A stretch of DNA of 64,000 nt from Plantago ovata (GCA_028274465.1 CM051456.1:88150753-88214752), one strand, 5' to 3'; positions 10,985-21,216 are shown, numbered from the stretch's first letter. Notes: a model not told the origin generated them from the sequence alone. Translations and numbers: made by a program.

Positions 10985-12839
10985 TTATTGAGGTAGTTCA
11001 ATCAATCCAAGGTTATACCTTAGCATTGCAAACCTATTATCTGGAAGGGGCTTGGTAAAGATGCCAGAAAGTTGATCATCAGTACCTATCTTTACAACTT
11101 CAATGTCTCTTTTTTCCACATGATCTCTAATGAAATGATGTATAATATCAATGTGCTTTGTCCTTGAATGGAACTTAGGATTTTGCGTCATAGCAATACC
11201 ACTTGTATTATCACAAAAGATTGGTGTTTTCTTTGCAGAAATACCATAATATCTTAGTTGTTGTTGAATCCAAAGGATTTGAGCAGTACAACAACCATAC
11301 GCAATGTATTCAGATTCAGTAGATGAATTGGCCACACAAGTTTGCTTTTTGCTGAACCATGAAATTAATCTTGTACCTAGAAACAGACAAGTTCCATAGG
11401 TACTTTTTCGATCAAGGGTTGACCCACCATGGTCAGCATCTGAATAACCAACCAATTCTAATCCATAATATTTTCGATACCATAATCCAACATTGACTTT
11501 GACTTTGACATATTTCTGTATTTTGAGTGCTTTCTTGTAGTGTGATTCTCTAGGATCATATTGAAACCTTGCACACACACAAATAGCATACTGAATGTCA
11601 GGCCTACTTGCTGTTAGATACAGCAAGGAACCAATGAGCTTCCTATACTTGTTTTCATCCACACTTTTGTCTTGTTTAGTATAGCCCAATTTGGTACCAA
11701 CACTCATAGGGATCTTTTCAGGTTTCTATTCCTCTTTGATCCTGAACTTTATGAGCATTTCCTTTGCATACTTTGCTTGATTTATGAATATTCCATCCTT
11801 GAGTTGCTTGACTTGCAAACCTAGGAAATAATTCAATTTGCCCATCATGCTTATTTCAAACTTGTTTAATGAGTTAGGCAAAATCATCACAAAGTTACTT
11901 GTCCTTGGAACCAAAAATTATGTCATCCACATAAATCTGGACTAAGAGTATTTTACCATCATGATTCATGGTAAATAAGGTTTTATCAACTTCACCCTTC
12001 TTGAAACCATTGTCTGGCAAGAATTTAGCTAAGGTATCACACAAAGCTCTAGGTGCTTGCTTTAGACCATATACAGCGTTCTGAAGCTTATATACCATCT
12101 TGGTTTCTGAGGGAAGTTCAAAGCCAAGGGGTTGTTCTAGATAGACTTTTTCAACAAGTTCACCATTTAGGAATGCACTTTTAACATCCCTTTGATAAAC
12201 TATGAAATCATTATGAGCAACAAAGGCTAAGAAAAGTCTAATAGCATCCAATCTTGCAACTGGTGCATAAGACTCATCATAATCCAATCCTTCAGTCTGG
12301 CAATAACCTTGAGAAACTAAATGTGCTTTGTTCCTTGTTACTTCTCCAGACTCACTCAACTTGTTTCTGAACACCCATTTTGTACAAATTGCTTTCTTTC
12401 CTTCAGCAAGGGGTACAAGTTTCCAGACTTTGTTCCTTTCAAATTGATCCAGTTCCTCTTGTATTGCCTTGATCCATTCAGAATGCTTTAAAACTTCTTC
12501 TATGGTTTTGGGCTCAATTTCTAAAACAAAGCAAGAGAACAAAACTTCTACATCAACAACAATTGCTTCTTCAACAAGTTCTTGATTGGTAGATACTTTG
12601 GATCTAGTCACTTGACGTTTGTCAATATTACCAATCATATCCTTAGACGGATGATCTCTAATCCATTTGTTAACAGGTTTTCTGCTCTTTGGATCTGAAT
12701 ATGTTTGTGTTTCAGCATGTGACTCTTCAGCATGTACTTGTTCAGTACTACTGGTATCTGGTTGTGTCTCTACTGGAATTGGTTCAACAGCAACTACTTG
12801 TTCAACATTGCTGGTTTGAGATAACACGTCAGCAGACAC
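10985..12839 (-). pseudogene. reverse transcriptase and RNase H, copy B
   Basis: RT copies the genomic RNA into cDNA; RNase H removes the template. The RT part (12839-11895) has the copia RT features [14 protein letters not shown]..., [13 protein letters not shown] and the catalytic YVDDIIFGS near its end. A frame change at about 11895-11914 and a stop at 11726 separate it from the RNase H part (11707-10985), which carries [17 protein letters not shown] and CDNTSGIAMTQNP and ends ...IELPQ followed by TAA. The RNase H end and the stop context match copy A. The domain order after integrase confirms Ty1/copia. Inactive. Confidence 0.92.
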
Positions 12840-13022
12840 AGGAGGTTGCGTAGTTTCAGCAATATCTAGAGCAACTGCATCTTTAGCCGGGAATTCCTTA
12901 TCATGAACTACATTTATCTTGACATGACTTGGAGTTGGTGTGTCATTGTCAGAATCATCATTAAGTTTAATAGATTTGAAATTTCCAGCATTGGATTCAG
13001 TTCTTTGCTCGTGTATGAGTAG

Positions 13023-14330
13023 TTACTTCATACATTCTGATATTTCTTCTTCCGCAGGGACTCCTTGTGTCTTTTCATAGAATACAACATGCACTGATTC
13101 TTCAATCTTTTGTGCCTTTTTGTTGTAAATTCTATAAGCATTGCTAAGTAAAGAGTAGCTAAGAAATATCGCTTCATCTGCCTTTGGTTGAAATGTCCTT
13201 AAATATTCTCTACCATTGTTAAGAACAAAGCATTTGCAACCAAATACTCTTAGATGAGTGATGTTAGGAGGTCTTCCAACAAATAACTCATAGGGAGTTC
13301 TGTTGTATTCCTTAGTTATCAAACATCTATTTTGAGTATAGCAGGCGGTATTAATCGCTTCAACCCAATAAGCTTCACTTATTTCAGTGTCAGCAAGCAT
13401 TGTTCTAGCTACTTCCTTAAGGGTACGATTCTTCCTTTCAGCAACACCATTTTGTTGAGGTGTCCTTACTGAGGATAACTGATGTTGTATGCCTTTAGAA
13501 GTACAATACTCAGTTATGTACTGGTTTACAAACTCAGTACCATGGTCTGTTCTGATGATTTTTACCTTGTCAGTTTTCATGACTTCGAGCTTATTCAGCA
13601 AGTTAGGTATTTCAGTCCTTGTTTCAGACTTGTGTTTGATGAAAATTACCCAAGTGAACCTTGAATAATCATATACCACCACCAGACCATACTTCTTACC
13701 AGCATAGCTTGTTGAGGAAGATTCAAACAAGTCCATGTGAAAGAGTTGTAAAGGTTTTGTAGTTGACGGTACTGCCTTGTTCTTGAAAGAAGTTTTGGTT
13801 TGCTTACCTTGCTGACATGCAGTGCAAACACCATCCTTCTTAAAAGTAACCTTAGGTAATCCAACTACAAGTGCCTGTTTAGACAGATTATTCAGCGTCT
13901 TGAAGTTAAGGTGACTTGTTCGTTTTTGACATAACCATGCTTTTTCAGCAAGACAATCATGTTCTGAGGTAAGGTATTTTTCAATGATTGTTGAAGACCA
14001 ATCTATGGTATAGAGACCTCCTGATCTTTTAGCAACCATGATTACCTTCTTTGTCTCAAAGTCAATAAGTTTACATTCATCACTTTTAATTTTGATGAAG
14101 TAACCTTTGTCAGTAAACTGACTCATGATGAAAAGGTTAAACTTAAGATTTTTGACATAAAGAACTCTCGAAATAGTGATGCACCATAACTTCACGTCAC
14201 CATAGCCTTTAGTAGAACCAAAGCCTCCACCAACAAACCTTATTGTTGGACCTTTAGATCACCGTCTATAGTTTATAAGGTTTTTCTTATTGCTCATCAT
14301 GTGCTTTCCGCAGCCACAGTCAAAGTGTCA
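13023..14330 (-). pseudogene. protease remnant and integrase, copy B
   Basis: The protease start is decayed: TGA at 14328-14330 replaces the Trp codon of WHFDSG, and the catalytic DSG reads DCG. The integrase zinc region has lost its first His (CQKRTSHLNF versus WHKRTSHLNF in copy A) but keeps CTACQQGK. The catalytic core shows LFHMDLFES, IRTDHGTEFVNQ and QQNGVAERKNRTL, the DDE triad positions. The linker past about 13023 ends at a stop. The copia order protease-integrase-RT is preserved. Confidence 0.9.
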
Positions 14331-14360
14331 AATTGCATTGTTTGTCTCCGTGGCTGAAGT

Positions 14361-14413
14361 CTGCACAATCAAGAGCAAACAAGTTAATTATCCAATATTG
14401 GATGTCCATTAAC
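14361..14413 (-). other. candidate 53-nt intron at the gag-pol junction (copy B)
   Basis: The gag frame runs into a TAA inside this segment and protease lies in another frame just after it. Minus-strand GTTAAT at 14413 (donor-like) and TTGATTGTGCAG ending at 14361 (acceptor-like, with a preceding pyrimidine tract) would, if spliced, fuse gag to protease in frame. The same stop, frame change and 53-nt spacing occur in copy A (59473-59525). 53 nt is short for a plant intron, so programmed frameshifting or shared decay is possible. Confidence 0.4.
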
Positions 14414-15263
14414 ATGTTCAAGAAAACGTCCAGTGGAAACCCAAGTCTTGAGTTTTTCAATCTTGACTTGTTTTCTACTTGCTGAGGAACTAGATGGTTT
14501 AGAATCGAAAGACTTTTGATCATTGCTTATTAAGTCCACTTTCTGGTGTGGTGTCTTGCTTGGTTGACCCTTTTGCTGAACATACTTTTTAGTAAGTTCT
14601 TTTCAAGCAAGGTTCCTTCTAGTCCTAGAATTTTGAGTATTGTTTGTACTCTTGGGCTTGGATTTGTTCAACTCTTTGAAGTATCTTTGCTGACTTTTCT
14701 TATACTCATGAAATAGTTGACCTTGCTTGGTTTTGTATCCAAGTCCACTTTTTGGAGTATGCTGAGTTTTTGTCTCAGCAACCTTACTTGATTCAGGTTT
14801 GTCAGCAAAGGTCTTCTGATTACTTTTGTTAGTAATCTTGCCTTTTGGCTTAACAAATTGCTTTTCAGTAACTTGTTTGGCGGAATGCTTTTCAGCATCC
14901 TTTTTCTGAACAGATTGCTTTTCAGCAACTTGTTTTCCTTTTGAAGTCTTGTTACTTTGAGTAGCAACAGCGGACTTCTTGGTCGAAGGTACTTGATTGC
15001 TTCTTTCAGCAACCTTAGATTGACCAATTTGATAGAGTTCTGGTTGACCACTATCAGTAGCACGAACAAAGGTAATTGGTGATTTGTCTTTACTCAAAAG
15101 TATCACATCATCACCTTCATAAGTGGCACCTAAACCTTCTTTCTGAGATGGATCTCTCAGATAAGAGTTTAGTTCAGTTAACGTGTTACTAGTATCCGCA
15201 TAAGATTTGAAATTGACTTTCATCTTTTTCATCTCTTGTATTTCAACAAGTAACTTTAGAATT
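14414..15263 (-). pseudogene. C-terminal part of Gag, copy B (left of element E)
   Basis: A Lys/Ser/Gln-rich, low-complexity region between the Gag coiled coil and protease; a 209-codon open stretch (15232-14603) begins MKKMKVNFKSYADTSNTLTE and includes repeated KQ(V/F)xEKQ-type segments. It resumes the gag reading that element E interrupts at 15263. The corresponding region of copy A is 60272-59526. No enzymatic domain. It probably links nucleocapsid to protease or belongs to the Gag C-terminus. Confidence 0.75.
15259..15263. repeat. left target-site duplication of element E (GAATT)
   Basis: GAATT here and AAATT at 24550-24554 flank element E. The uninterrupted homologue in copy A (about 60298-60303) reads TAGAATTGAGG, so the right copy has one substitution. 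This proves insertion of E into copy B. Confidence 0.85.
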
Positions 15264-15589
15264 TGATGAACGTATTTTTGACGCGTTCATCTTGTTTTTT
15301 TACCTTCTTTTGCTATCTTCTAGCCTTGTTTTTTGGTTAGTTTTGTAGAATAGTGCCACGTTTTGTGTTTTCTGCAATTTCAGGCACTTAGGTACGAAAC
15401 GGCGTTTTTGGAGCTAAAAGCGAGCCTTTTTTATGGAAAAGATGGCCCCGTTGAAGTTCCCCAATCTTCGTGGCTTGTTCGTAAGTGTTTGAGCATCAAC
15501 AAGCATCGAGAAGGATGAGTCCAAGGCACCCGAGGGCCATGCGCGGGCAAAAAGATTGAGTTTGAAGACAAAAATCTGCCCAGGAGCCA

Positions 15590-15735
15590 AGCTAAGCGCC
15601 TGGAATAGTGAAGCGCTCCGCTTCATTTTCCGGGAGCTTTGGCACAGAAGCCAAGAGAAGCGCTTGGAGTGCCCAAAGCGCTTCGCTTGCCAAGCGCTCC
15701 GCTTGGCTTCTCCAAGCGGTCCGCTTGGCAGCGGT
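15590..15735. repeat. GCGNNNCGC palindrome cluster in the LTR of E
   Basis: At least five short inverted repeats with variants AAGCG-CTC-CGCTT, AAGCG-CTT-CGCTT and AAGCG-GTC-CGCTT in about 145 bp. The same cluster is in the 3' LTR (about 23472-23618), where some arms have decayed (AAGTGCTCCGCTT, AAACAGTCCGCTT). Related clusters occur at 19300-19490 and 21418-21548. Confidence 0.85.
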
Positions 15736-16171
15736 TACGTTTTCGGATTTTCCTTCTTAGATCTGATCTTTGGTCATTTTTTGAATATCTTTTGAACTGT
15801 AACTTCGTTTTGGACAGCTCCTAAGCCCCAAAACTCAGAGAAAACTCAGATTACATTGTATTTTAGCTTGGGATTCAAGGTTTTGATTGGGATTCATCCT
15901 TTGTAATCATCTACGGAGAGGTTTTATTTGATTTCCACCGATTAGTGACAGCTTTGGTGGTAACTTGTATCACTCTCTTGTCTTGTAGTTTGATATGATG
16001 TATTCTGATTATTATTCATATGAATTGATGTCTATGTTGATGAATATGAGTAGCTAAATCTTTTGTGTTGGTGGTAGAATGTAGAATATGCATGCTATGG
16101 GTTATGTTTATGCTTACATGAGATTGTGATTCAATCTTGCTGCAAATTCCTTCATATGATTCTTAGTTGCC

Positions 16172-16180
16172 TATAAAATA
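16172..16180 (+). promoter_or_regulatory. candidate LTR TATA box, element E
   Basis: TATAAAATA in the 3' half of the 5' LTR; the 3' LTR has the same box at about 24055-24063. Position and sequence suit a Pol II promoter, but no conserved start site can be read. Confidence 0.45.
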
Positions 16181-16669
16181 TATTCGAATTGAGTATAGTG
16201 ACAAACTCTTGGTCAATGAAAGCTATAGGATTGTATGTTAGAGATTTGCAGCATGCTAGATAAATGGTGTTGGTGACAAGCACCTCTAAAGTATTGATAG
16301 TGATCTTTTGTGATGTGTGTCTTAAAGTTGCCTAGACGAGTTGCTTAGCAGACTTGATCGAAGGTTTTACGCACTGAACTTGTGAGCATATTCGTAACCC
16401 ATGCATGTGTATTTGATTTCTACCACCAACCGTTTTCCAAACTTGATTTACAACAATCTGATTTCTCGTTGCTTTGTTCTAAGAAACCAATTCTTCGAAC
16501 ATTTGAACTCGTTGACTGAAATTACTAGCAAAAACCTCAAACAAAGCCACGTTCGGTCCTGAGAGAACGACACTCGGGGACAACTTGCCATTGCACTCTA
16601 GTTTGTGTAGTGATAAGTGTTCTTAGGCTTTTAAACAAATTTAATTGGTGAAAAACGACATCATCAATT

Positions 16670-16687
16670 CGGCGCCGTTGCCGGGGA
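16670..16687 (+). promoter_or_regulatory. primer-binding site, Asp-tRNA (element E)
   Basis: CGGCGCCGTTGCCGGGGA, three bases after the LTR. It matches the common gypsy/Athila site TGGCGCCGTTGCCGGGGA, complementary to the 3' end of tRNA-Asp, except for the first base. The outer and inner elements have the perfect form. Confidence 0.88.
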
Positions 16688-16799
16688 TTTAACTCCTTTG
16701 GTTGGTGTTTTTGTTTTGGTTTTTTCAGCCAACATCTCTTCTTTGTCTCACTTCTGTTTTTGTTTCTTTTTTCTTGAGATACTCACTATCTTGTATTTC

Positions 16800-16801
16800 A
16801 G
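16800..16801 (+). other. possible 3' splice acceptor before gag start (element E)
   Basis: CTTGTATTTCAG precedes the gag ATG by 8 bases, after a T-rich stretch (16690-16798). The outer element has a similar TTTGTTACAG before its gag ATG. Speculative. Confidence 0.3.
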
Positions 16802-16809
16802 GTGAGTGC

Positions 16810-19116
16810 ATGCCTAGAACCCGAACGGGTGGACCTATTATTGAACCTTTTGTAGACGAGATCGATCGTTTGTTTCAAAGGAGAAGGAGGAATTTGAATC
16901 TCGAGTTTGAAGGAGTAGCATCTAGAGCTTCCACTTCTGGTATTCAGGAAGAGTCTTCTTCTTATCTTTTGGAGCCAATTCTTGAATCTGTTTACTTGGA
17001 AGGTGAAATGGCGGAGCGGCCCATACGTACACTTACTAAGCCTACGGTTGGGGCTAGACGACCAGGATTTGTCCTCAATGATGCCACCAGGAACTTGGAG
17101 ATCAAGAATCACATGTTCCAACAACTTCCCAAATTCTATGGAATGGCTAATGAGGACGTGATAGGGTACTTGAATGAGCTCGAGAACTTTGTTCTCCATC
17201 TTGGGCGACCGGGAGCTGGTGTTACGGATGATGATCTCCGCATGAAGGTCTTTTCTATGGGGCTAGGCGATCGTGCAAAGGCTTGGCTCAATACTTTGGA
17301 GGTCGGGTCTTTGACAACATGGGATCTATGTTTTGATAAGTTCATGGAGCGTTACTACCCCGCTTCCAAGACAATGGCTATGAAGAGCCAAATTAGCTCC
17401 TTCGAGCAGAGGTACGATGAGCCTTTCCACGAGGCCTATGATCGATTCATGGGGTTGCATCATCGATGCCCACATAACGGGTATGATAAAGGTCAGCTTC
17501 TCCAATTCTTTTACAACGGTTTACATCCTGAGATTCAATCTCAAGTGGATAGTATTTGTGGAGGTAGTATGGGAGAGTTGCTTCCTTCTCAAGCCCAAGT
17601 GAAGCTGGACATGATATACTGGAATTTCCAAAACCGGAATGTGAGGGCTCGTGTGCTCCAAAAGGAGCAAAGAGGTGAGGCCAAGGTAGTAGTGGAACAA
17701 AATGCCTTCGATGGGTTCGCCCATGAAGTGAAGCAAGCTTTGAGGCAAAGCGTTCCTTCTCCTTCTACGGAAGTTTGTGGTGTGTGCAAGAACTATGGGC
17801 ACCCGGCCTACTTATGCCGTTCTGAATTTTCTAGAGAGCAATATATCACGAACGATGTCCGTCAAGAAGTATATGCTGATGAGGGAGAGCAAGTAGTTGG
17901 AGATGTGAACTACCGGCAAGGTTATGGCAATGCGAGGCCACAAAACCGTGGACCACGAGGTGGGTACCAGAATCAAGGCAACCGTGGTTATCTTCATAAC
18001 CCGGATCAAAATGCCTATGGGCCTAATCAAGATAGAAGTCGTCTCAGCTATGGGAACAATTGGTATGAAGGAGCACCGCCTTCTAATCCTACACCTCAGC
18101 CTCAGGTTGCTAGTTCGGGACCACAAGGTGGAGGGGTGCTTCCTTCACCTCTTGTCTCTTCACTCAATGATCTGGTTATGAAGACGAACAAATTCATGGA
18201 GCATTACTATCGTAATGAGGCTACTAACAATCAACGCTTTGAGAAGCTTGAGGCTAGTAGTAGCAGTCTCCATAAGAAGCTACAAGAGCTTATAGATCGA
18301 GGGGCGAGTAGAGAGCAAGGGAAGTTTCCCGGAAACACGGAGAAGGCTATGGCCATAACCGTGGTGACTGATTTGCCCGTGGAGATCATGGTTGTGAGAG
18401 ACAATGCACTAGTTGAGGTGCCAAGTTGCAAGATAACTGAAACTTGCAAAGTGAGTGAGGAGCCTGAGACTCCTAAGGTAGTTGTGGAAGAGAAAGTGGT
18501 CGCACAATCTGATGCGATAGTGGAAGAAGTGAATGAAAACTCATCGTCTGAGGATGAGTTGGTGGATATGGTGGAAGTGCCTATCCAAGAGAGCTTTGAT
18601 GTGGAAATCGGCTTGGGTAAGAAGGATGGAATAGTGGCAACTCTAGACACGGGAGCGGGTGTGAATGTCATACCTTTGAACGTGTACGAGGAGTCGGGTT
18701 TGTCTGGCTTAAGACCAATGAAGTGCATGGTGCAATTGGCGGATGGGTCTATGAAGAAGCCATTGGGTGTGATCGAGAATCTAGTGGTAAGAGTCGCCGG
18801 TGTAGAGGTCAAGACGAACTTCATCGTCATGCCTACATCCTCCGCAAAGCTCAAGGATGTGGTTCTTTTGGGTAGAGCCTTCATCAACAAAGTACATATG
18901 GTGATAGACATGTACCGTCGTACATGTAGCTTTGAGGTAAATGGAAAGCAACATACGTTGCGAGCCATAGTTAATTCATGTGCTTATGTTGATACTAACG
19001 AACTTGTAGGATTCTTTGGTCCTCTTTATGTTCGTCAAGATGTGCAGGGACTTGGTGCTTTGAAGAGCACTTGGACGGGGAAGTCTAGTACCCGATGCAA
19101 AATTGATCCCGCATGA
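16810..19116 (+). CDS. Gag-aspartic protease polyprotein, element E (intact)
   Basis: About 768 residues from ATG 16810 (MPRTRTGGPIIEPF...); the upstream extension to 16702 is unlikely to be coding. Gag forms particles and packages RNA; the protease matures it. The capsid region (about residues 90-290) is of Athila type: KNHMFQQLPKFYG, LGDRAKAWLNTL, FMERYYPASK, HRCPHNGY, FYNGL. A CCHC knuckle (CGVCKNYGHPAYLC) lies near residue 322 and an aspartic protease (ATLDTGAGVNVIPL) near 612. It ends ...KIDPA, stop TGA. No RT follows. The frame is open and lacks premature stops, unlike the surrounding copia genes. A pyrimidine-rich acceptor-like site ends at 16801 just before the start, so the leader may be spliced. 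Confidence 0.93.
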   Translation: MPRTRTGGPIIEPFVDEIDRLFQRRRRNLNLEFEGVASRASTSGIQEESSSYLLEPILESVYLEGEMAERPIRTLTKPTVGARRPGFVLNDATRNLEIKNHMFQQLPKFYGMANEDVIGYLNELENFVLHLGRPGAGVTDDDLRMKVFSMGLGDRAKAWLNTLEVGSLTTWDLCFDKFMERYYPASKTMAMKSQISSFEQRYDEPFHEAYDRFMGLHHRCPHNGYDKGQLLQFFYNGLHPEIQSQVDSICGGSMGELLPSQAQVKLDMIYWNFQNRNVRARVLQKEQRGEAKVVVEQNAFDGFAHEVKQALRQSVPSPSTEVCGVCKNYGHPAYLCRSEFSREQYITNDVRQEVYADEGEQVVGDVNYRQGYGNARPQNRGPRGGYQNQGNRGYLHNPDQNAYGPNQDRSRLSYGNNWYEGAPPSNPTPQPQVASSGPQGGGVLPSPLVSSLNDLVMKTNKFMEHYYRNEATNNQRFEKLEASSSSLHKKLQELIDRGASREQGKFPGNTEKAMAITVVTDLPVEIMVVRDNALVEVPSCKITETCKVSEEPETPKVVVEEKVVAQSDAIVEEVNENSSSEDELVDMVEVPIQESFDVEIGLGKKDGIVATLDTGAGVNVIPLNVYEESGLSGLRPMKCMVQLADGSMKKPLGVIENLVVRVAGVEVKTNFIVMPTSSAKLKDVVLLGRAFINKVHMVIDMYRRTCSFEVNGKQHTLRAIVNSCAYVDTNELVGFFGPLYVRQDVQGLGALKSTWTGKSSTRCKIDPA

Positions 19117-19299
19117 GCTAAGATGAGTCGAGCCAACGACTTTTAAACGAAGGCGCTTCTCGGGAGGCAACCCGAGGTTGTAGGTAATTGCATATAGATT
19201 AGAAGCACGTTTAAAGTTTTGTTTCGTTGTTTAGACAAGGTTTTTGGGGTGAAAATTTAGCAAAAGTCGAAAAAAAAATGGATTTGGGTGCTTCAGGTC

Positions 19300-19490
19300 C
19301 CAAGCGGTCCGCTTGGATTTCCAGTAAGAATTCCATTCTTACTGGAAATCCAAGCGAAGCGCTTGGCACCCCCAAGCGGTCCGCTTGAATTTCCAGTAAG
19401 AATGAAAATTCTTACTGGAAATCCAAGTGGAGCGCTTGGGAGTTCCCAAGCGGACCGCTTGCCAAGCGCTTCGCTTGGGACGCCCAAGCG
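19300..19490. repeat. palindrome cluster downstream of gag, upstream of ORF2 (element E)
   Basis: Tokens CCAAGCGGTCCGCTTGG, CCAAGCGAAGCGCTTGG, CCCAAGCGGACCGCTTG and GCCAAGCGCTTCGCTTGG alternate with larger hairpins. One is a 17-bp stem GGATTTCCAGTAAGAAT / ATTCTTACTGGAAATCC with a 3-base loop (about 19313-19349), and a similar stem-loop spans about 19388-19423. The segment is not coding. Confidence 0.88.
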
Positions 19491-19630
19491 CTAAATCGGC
19501 AATGGAGGAAAAAACGAAGTGGTGGGCTTTGAATCTCAAGTGCCCCGCTTAGCTTTCTTAAGGAAAGCGAAGCGGGGCACTTGAGATTCAAAGCCCCCCA
19601 CTTCGTTTTTTCCTCCATTGCCGATTTAGC
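19490..19630. repeat. long near-perfect inverted repeat (about 67-bp arms)
   Basis: Left arm begins GCTAAATCGGCAATGG at 19490 and the right arm ends CCATTGCCGATTTAGC at 19630, with a turn around 19558-19563. I see about two mismatches in the stem. The RNA would form a very stable hairpin immediately upstream of the CT-rich leader of ORF2. Confidence 0.92.
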
Positions 19631-19765
19631 ACCCCAAAAATCTCAATCTCTCTCAATTCTCCACCAATTCTTGCAATCTTATGCATTTTACAAAGCCCAT
19701 CACCCCCTCTATCATCTAAACCGATCAAATTTCACGTTTGAAGCATTCATAACAAGGAATCAAAG

Positions 19766-20245
19766 GTACCTCTCATGAACCCTAACTTTCTTGAATTTGG
19801 GATTTTATCTTAATTAGCTTCAATTGTGTTATGCTTTGGTGAATTGGAGTTTGATGATGATTGTTGAGCATGTTTCTTACTAGATATGATGTCTAAATTC
19901 GAATTTTACTCCTCTTGACTTATGATGAACTCTATGATTCGAATTTTTGCTATATAATTGTTTGATGATTGTTAGCCTTGAATTTGAGTTATGTTATGAT
20001 TATGGTGATGTTGAGATTGCATGAGAATGTGTTGGATTGGTTGGGTAATTTAATTGGAGAGTTCGTTTGCTTGGTTTAGATTCGTATGGATTTATCGTAA
20101 CAAAGTGTTAAAGCTTCTCGATTTGTTCATATGAACTTTAGCAAGCCTTCAAACTCACCATGAGATTACTTGAGTGAGTATTGGAGTCTAGGAGTCGAGT
20201 CTAAGTCTCATTGTCTCTTGAAGTTATCTAATAAGATTATTCTAG
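19766..20245 (+). other. candidate 480-bp intron in the ORF2 leader (element E)
   Basis: Donor AAAG|GTACCT at 19766 and acceptor TTATTCTAG ending at 20245, six bases before the ORF2 ATG. The interval is T-rich and plant-intron-like. It is preceded by a CT-rich stretch (19631-19765, TCTCAATCTCTCTC...) resembling a cellular 5' leader. The outer element has an equivalent donor, with ATGAACCCTAA in the same place after it, and an acceptor before its own ORF2. Needs RNA evidence. Confidence 0.5.
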
Positions 20246-20250
20246 GTACC

Positions 20251-21216
20251 ATGGACACAAGAGCCAAGAAGAAAGCAAGGAAGGATGGAGCTTCAACCTC
20301 CAAGGAGATTCCCCGTGATGAAAGCGACCGTGACCCATACAAAGAATCGGACGCATTGCGGAGGTTCCGATACAACTTCTACAGGGGAGGAGAATGGTCA
20401 GTGATTTGGGACCGTAGCATCTCCTTTACTTCAAAGGATTTGGACGTACTAAAGGGGACGAAATATGAGAACAAGGGGCTTTTCTTTGATGTACCCTATG
20501 CACCCTATGCTCACCTTACCAGGCCTATAACGGCGAGAGGATGGATCTTCTATGGGAAAGAACTCTCCGGATGGGATAGAGACCTTGTCGAGGAGTTCCA
20601 CATTGCCTTCGAGGACTATGACTATAAGGCCGAAGCAGTACCTATTCGTGGTGTGATGGTCCCTTTCTCACCATTGAGTATCACTAGTTTCATTATGAGA
20701 CTAGAGGAACCCTTGCGGGAAGACAAGAATAAGGTAGCATACTATGTGAGTGATCCCTATGTGCACTATGTCTATGACCCAACGATTGAGAAGTTTCCGA
20801 GGAAGATAGCCGGGGTTCTGACAACCAAGGACTATAAGCCAAGGAAGACGCGTCTCGATAACACCTTGAAGTATAAAGATTTGCACTTACACGCCCGCAT
20901 GATCCTACCCTTCGTGGTAGCTAATCTGATCCCGGGACTCATAACCGAAGAGATAACGCCGGAGGTCAGGATCTTAGTCTATTCCCTCATGGCGAACTTG
21001 CCCATCACTCCCGGGGACATCATCTTCCAGCAATTCGAGATTAAACGAGAACCCGACCACCCACTAGTCTTCCCACATCTGATCACTACTATGTGTGAGA
21101 AAGCAAATGTGCCAAACATCCGGCTCACCGAAGCATCGAGGGAACCAATCGACATAGAGACACACGATCTGATACTCCACCGCTTCGAAGTAGAGCAAGG
21201 GTTCCAATCCGAGTGA
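20251..21216 (+). CDS. ORF2 of element E: plant mobile-domain-like protein
   Basis: About 321 residues from ATG 20251 (MDTRAKKKARKDGASTSKEI...), chosen because a splice-acceptor-like site ends just before it; an upstream in-frame extension to 20170 would lie in the candidate intron. A Lys/Arg-rich head could be a nuclear signal. The body has the rhythm of the 'putative plant transposon protein' (Transposase_32-like) domain: ARGWIFYGKEL, LVEEFHIAFEDY, IRGVMVPFSPLSITSFIMRL, then LHLHARMILPFVVANLIPG, RILVYSLMANLPITPGDII and LVFPHLITTMCEKANV. No catalytic motif is visible and it is not RT, integrase or envelope-like. An Athila ORF-1 relationship is possible. The frame is fully open. Role unknown; it might act in nuclear transport, silencing evasion or packaging. 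Confidence 0.75.
   Translation: MDTRAKKKARKDGASTSKEIPRDESDRDPYKESDALRRFRYNFYRGGEWSVIWDRSISFTSKDLDVLKGTKYENKGLFFDVPYAPYAHLTRPITARGWIFYGKELSGWDRDLVEEFHIAFEDYDYKAEAVPIRGVMVPFSPLSITSFIMRLEEPLREDKNKVAYYVSDPYVHYVYDPTIEKFPRKIAGVLTTKDYKPRKTRLDNTLKYKDLHLHARMILPFVVANLIPGLITEEITPEVRILVYSLMANLPITPGDIIFQQFEIKREPDHPLVFPHLITTMCEKANVPNIRLTEASREPIDIETHDLILHRFEVEQGFQSE

Larger units (their letters stand above)
15264..16666 (+). repeat. 5' LTR of element E (1,403 bp)
   Basis: TGATGAACG...ATCATCA, nearly identical to 23146-24549. It contains a cluster of GC palindromes (15590-15735) with the core GCGNNNCGC (GAAGCGCTCCGCTTC, CCAAGCGGTCCGCTTGG and similar) and a TATA-like TATAAAATA at 16172-16180. Confidence 0.95.

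Noticed and set aside
16702..16809. N-terminal extension of Gag (hydrophobic, signal-peptide-like)
   Set aside because: It is the T-rich leader upstream of an acceptor-like site; homologous Gags start at the MPRTR/MPHTR/MSHTR methionine.
18231..18968. 245-codon minus-strand open frame
   Set aside because: Antisense shadow of the gag-protease ORF of element E; Ser/Thr-rich with no domain.
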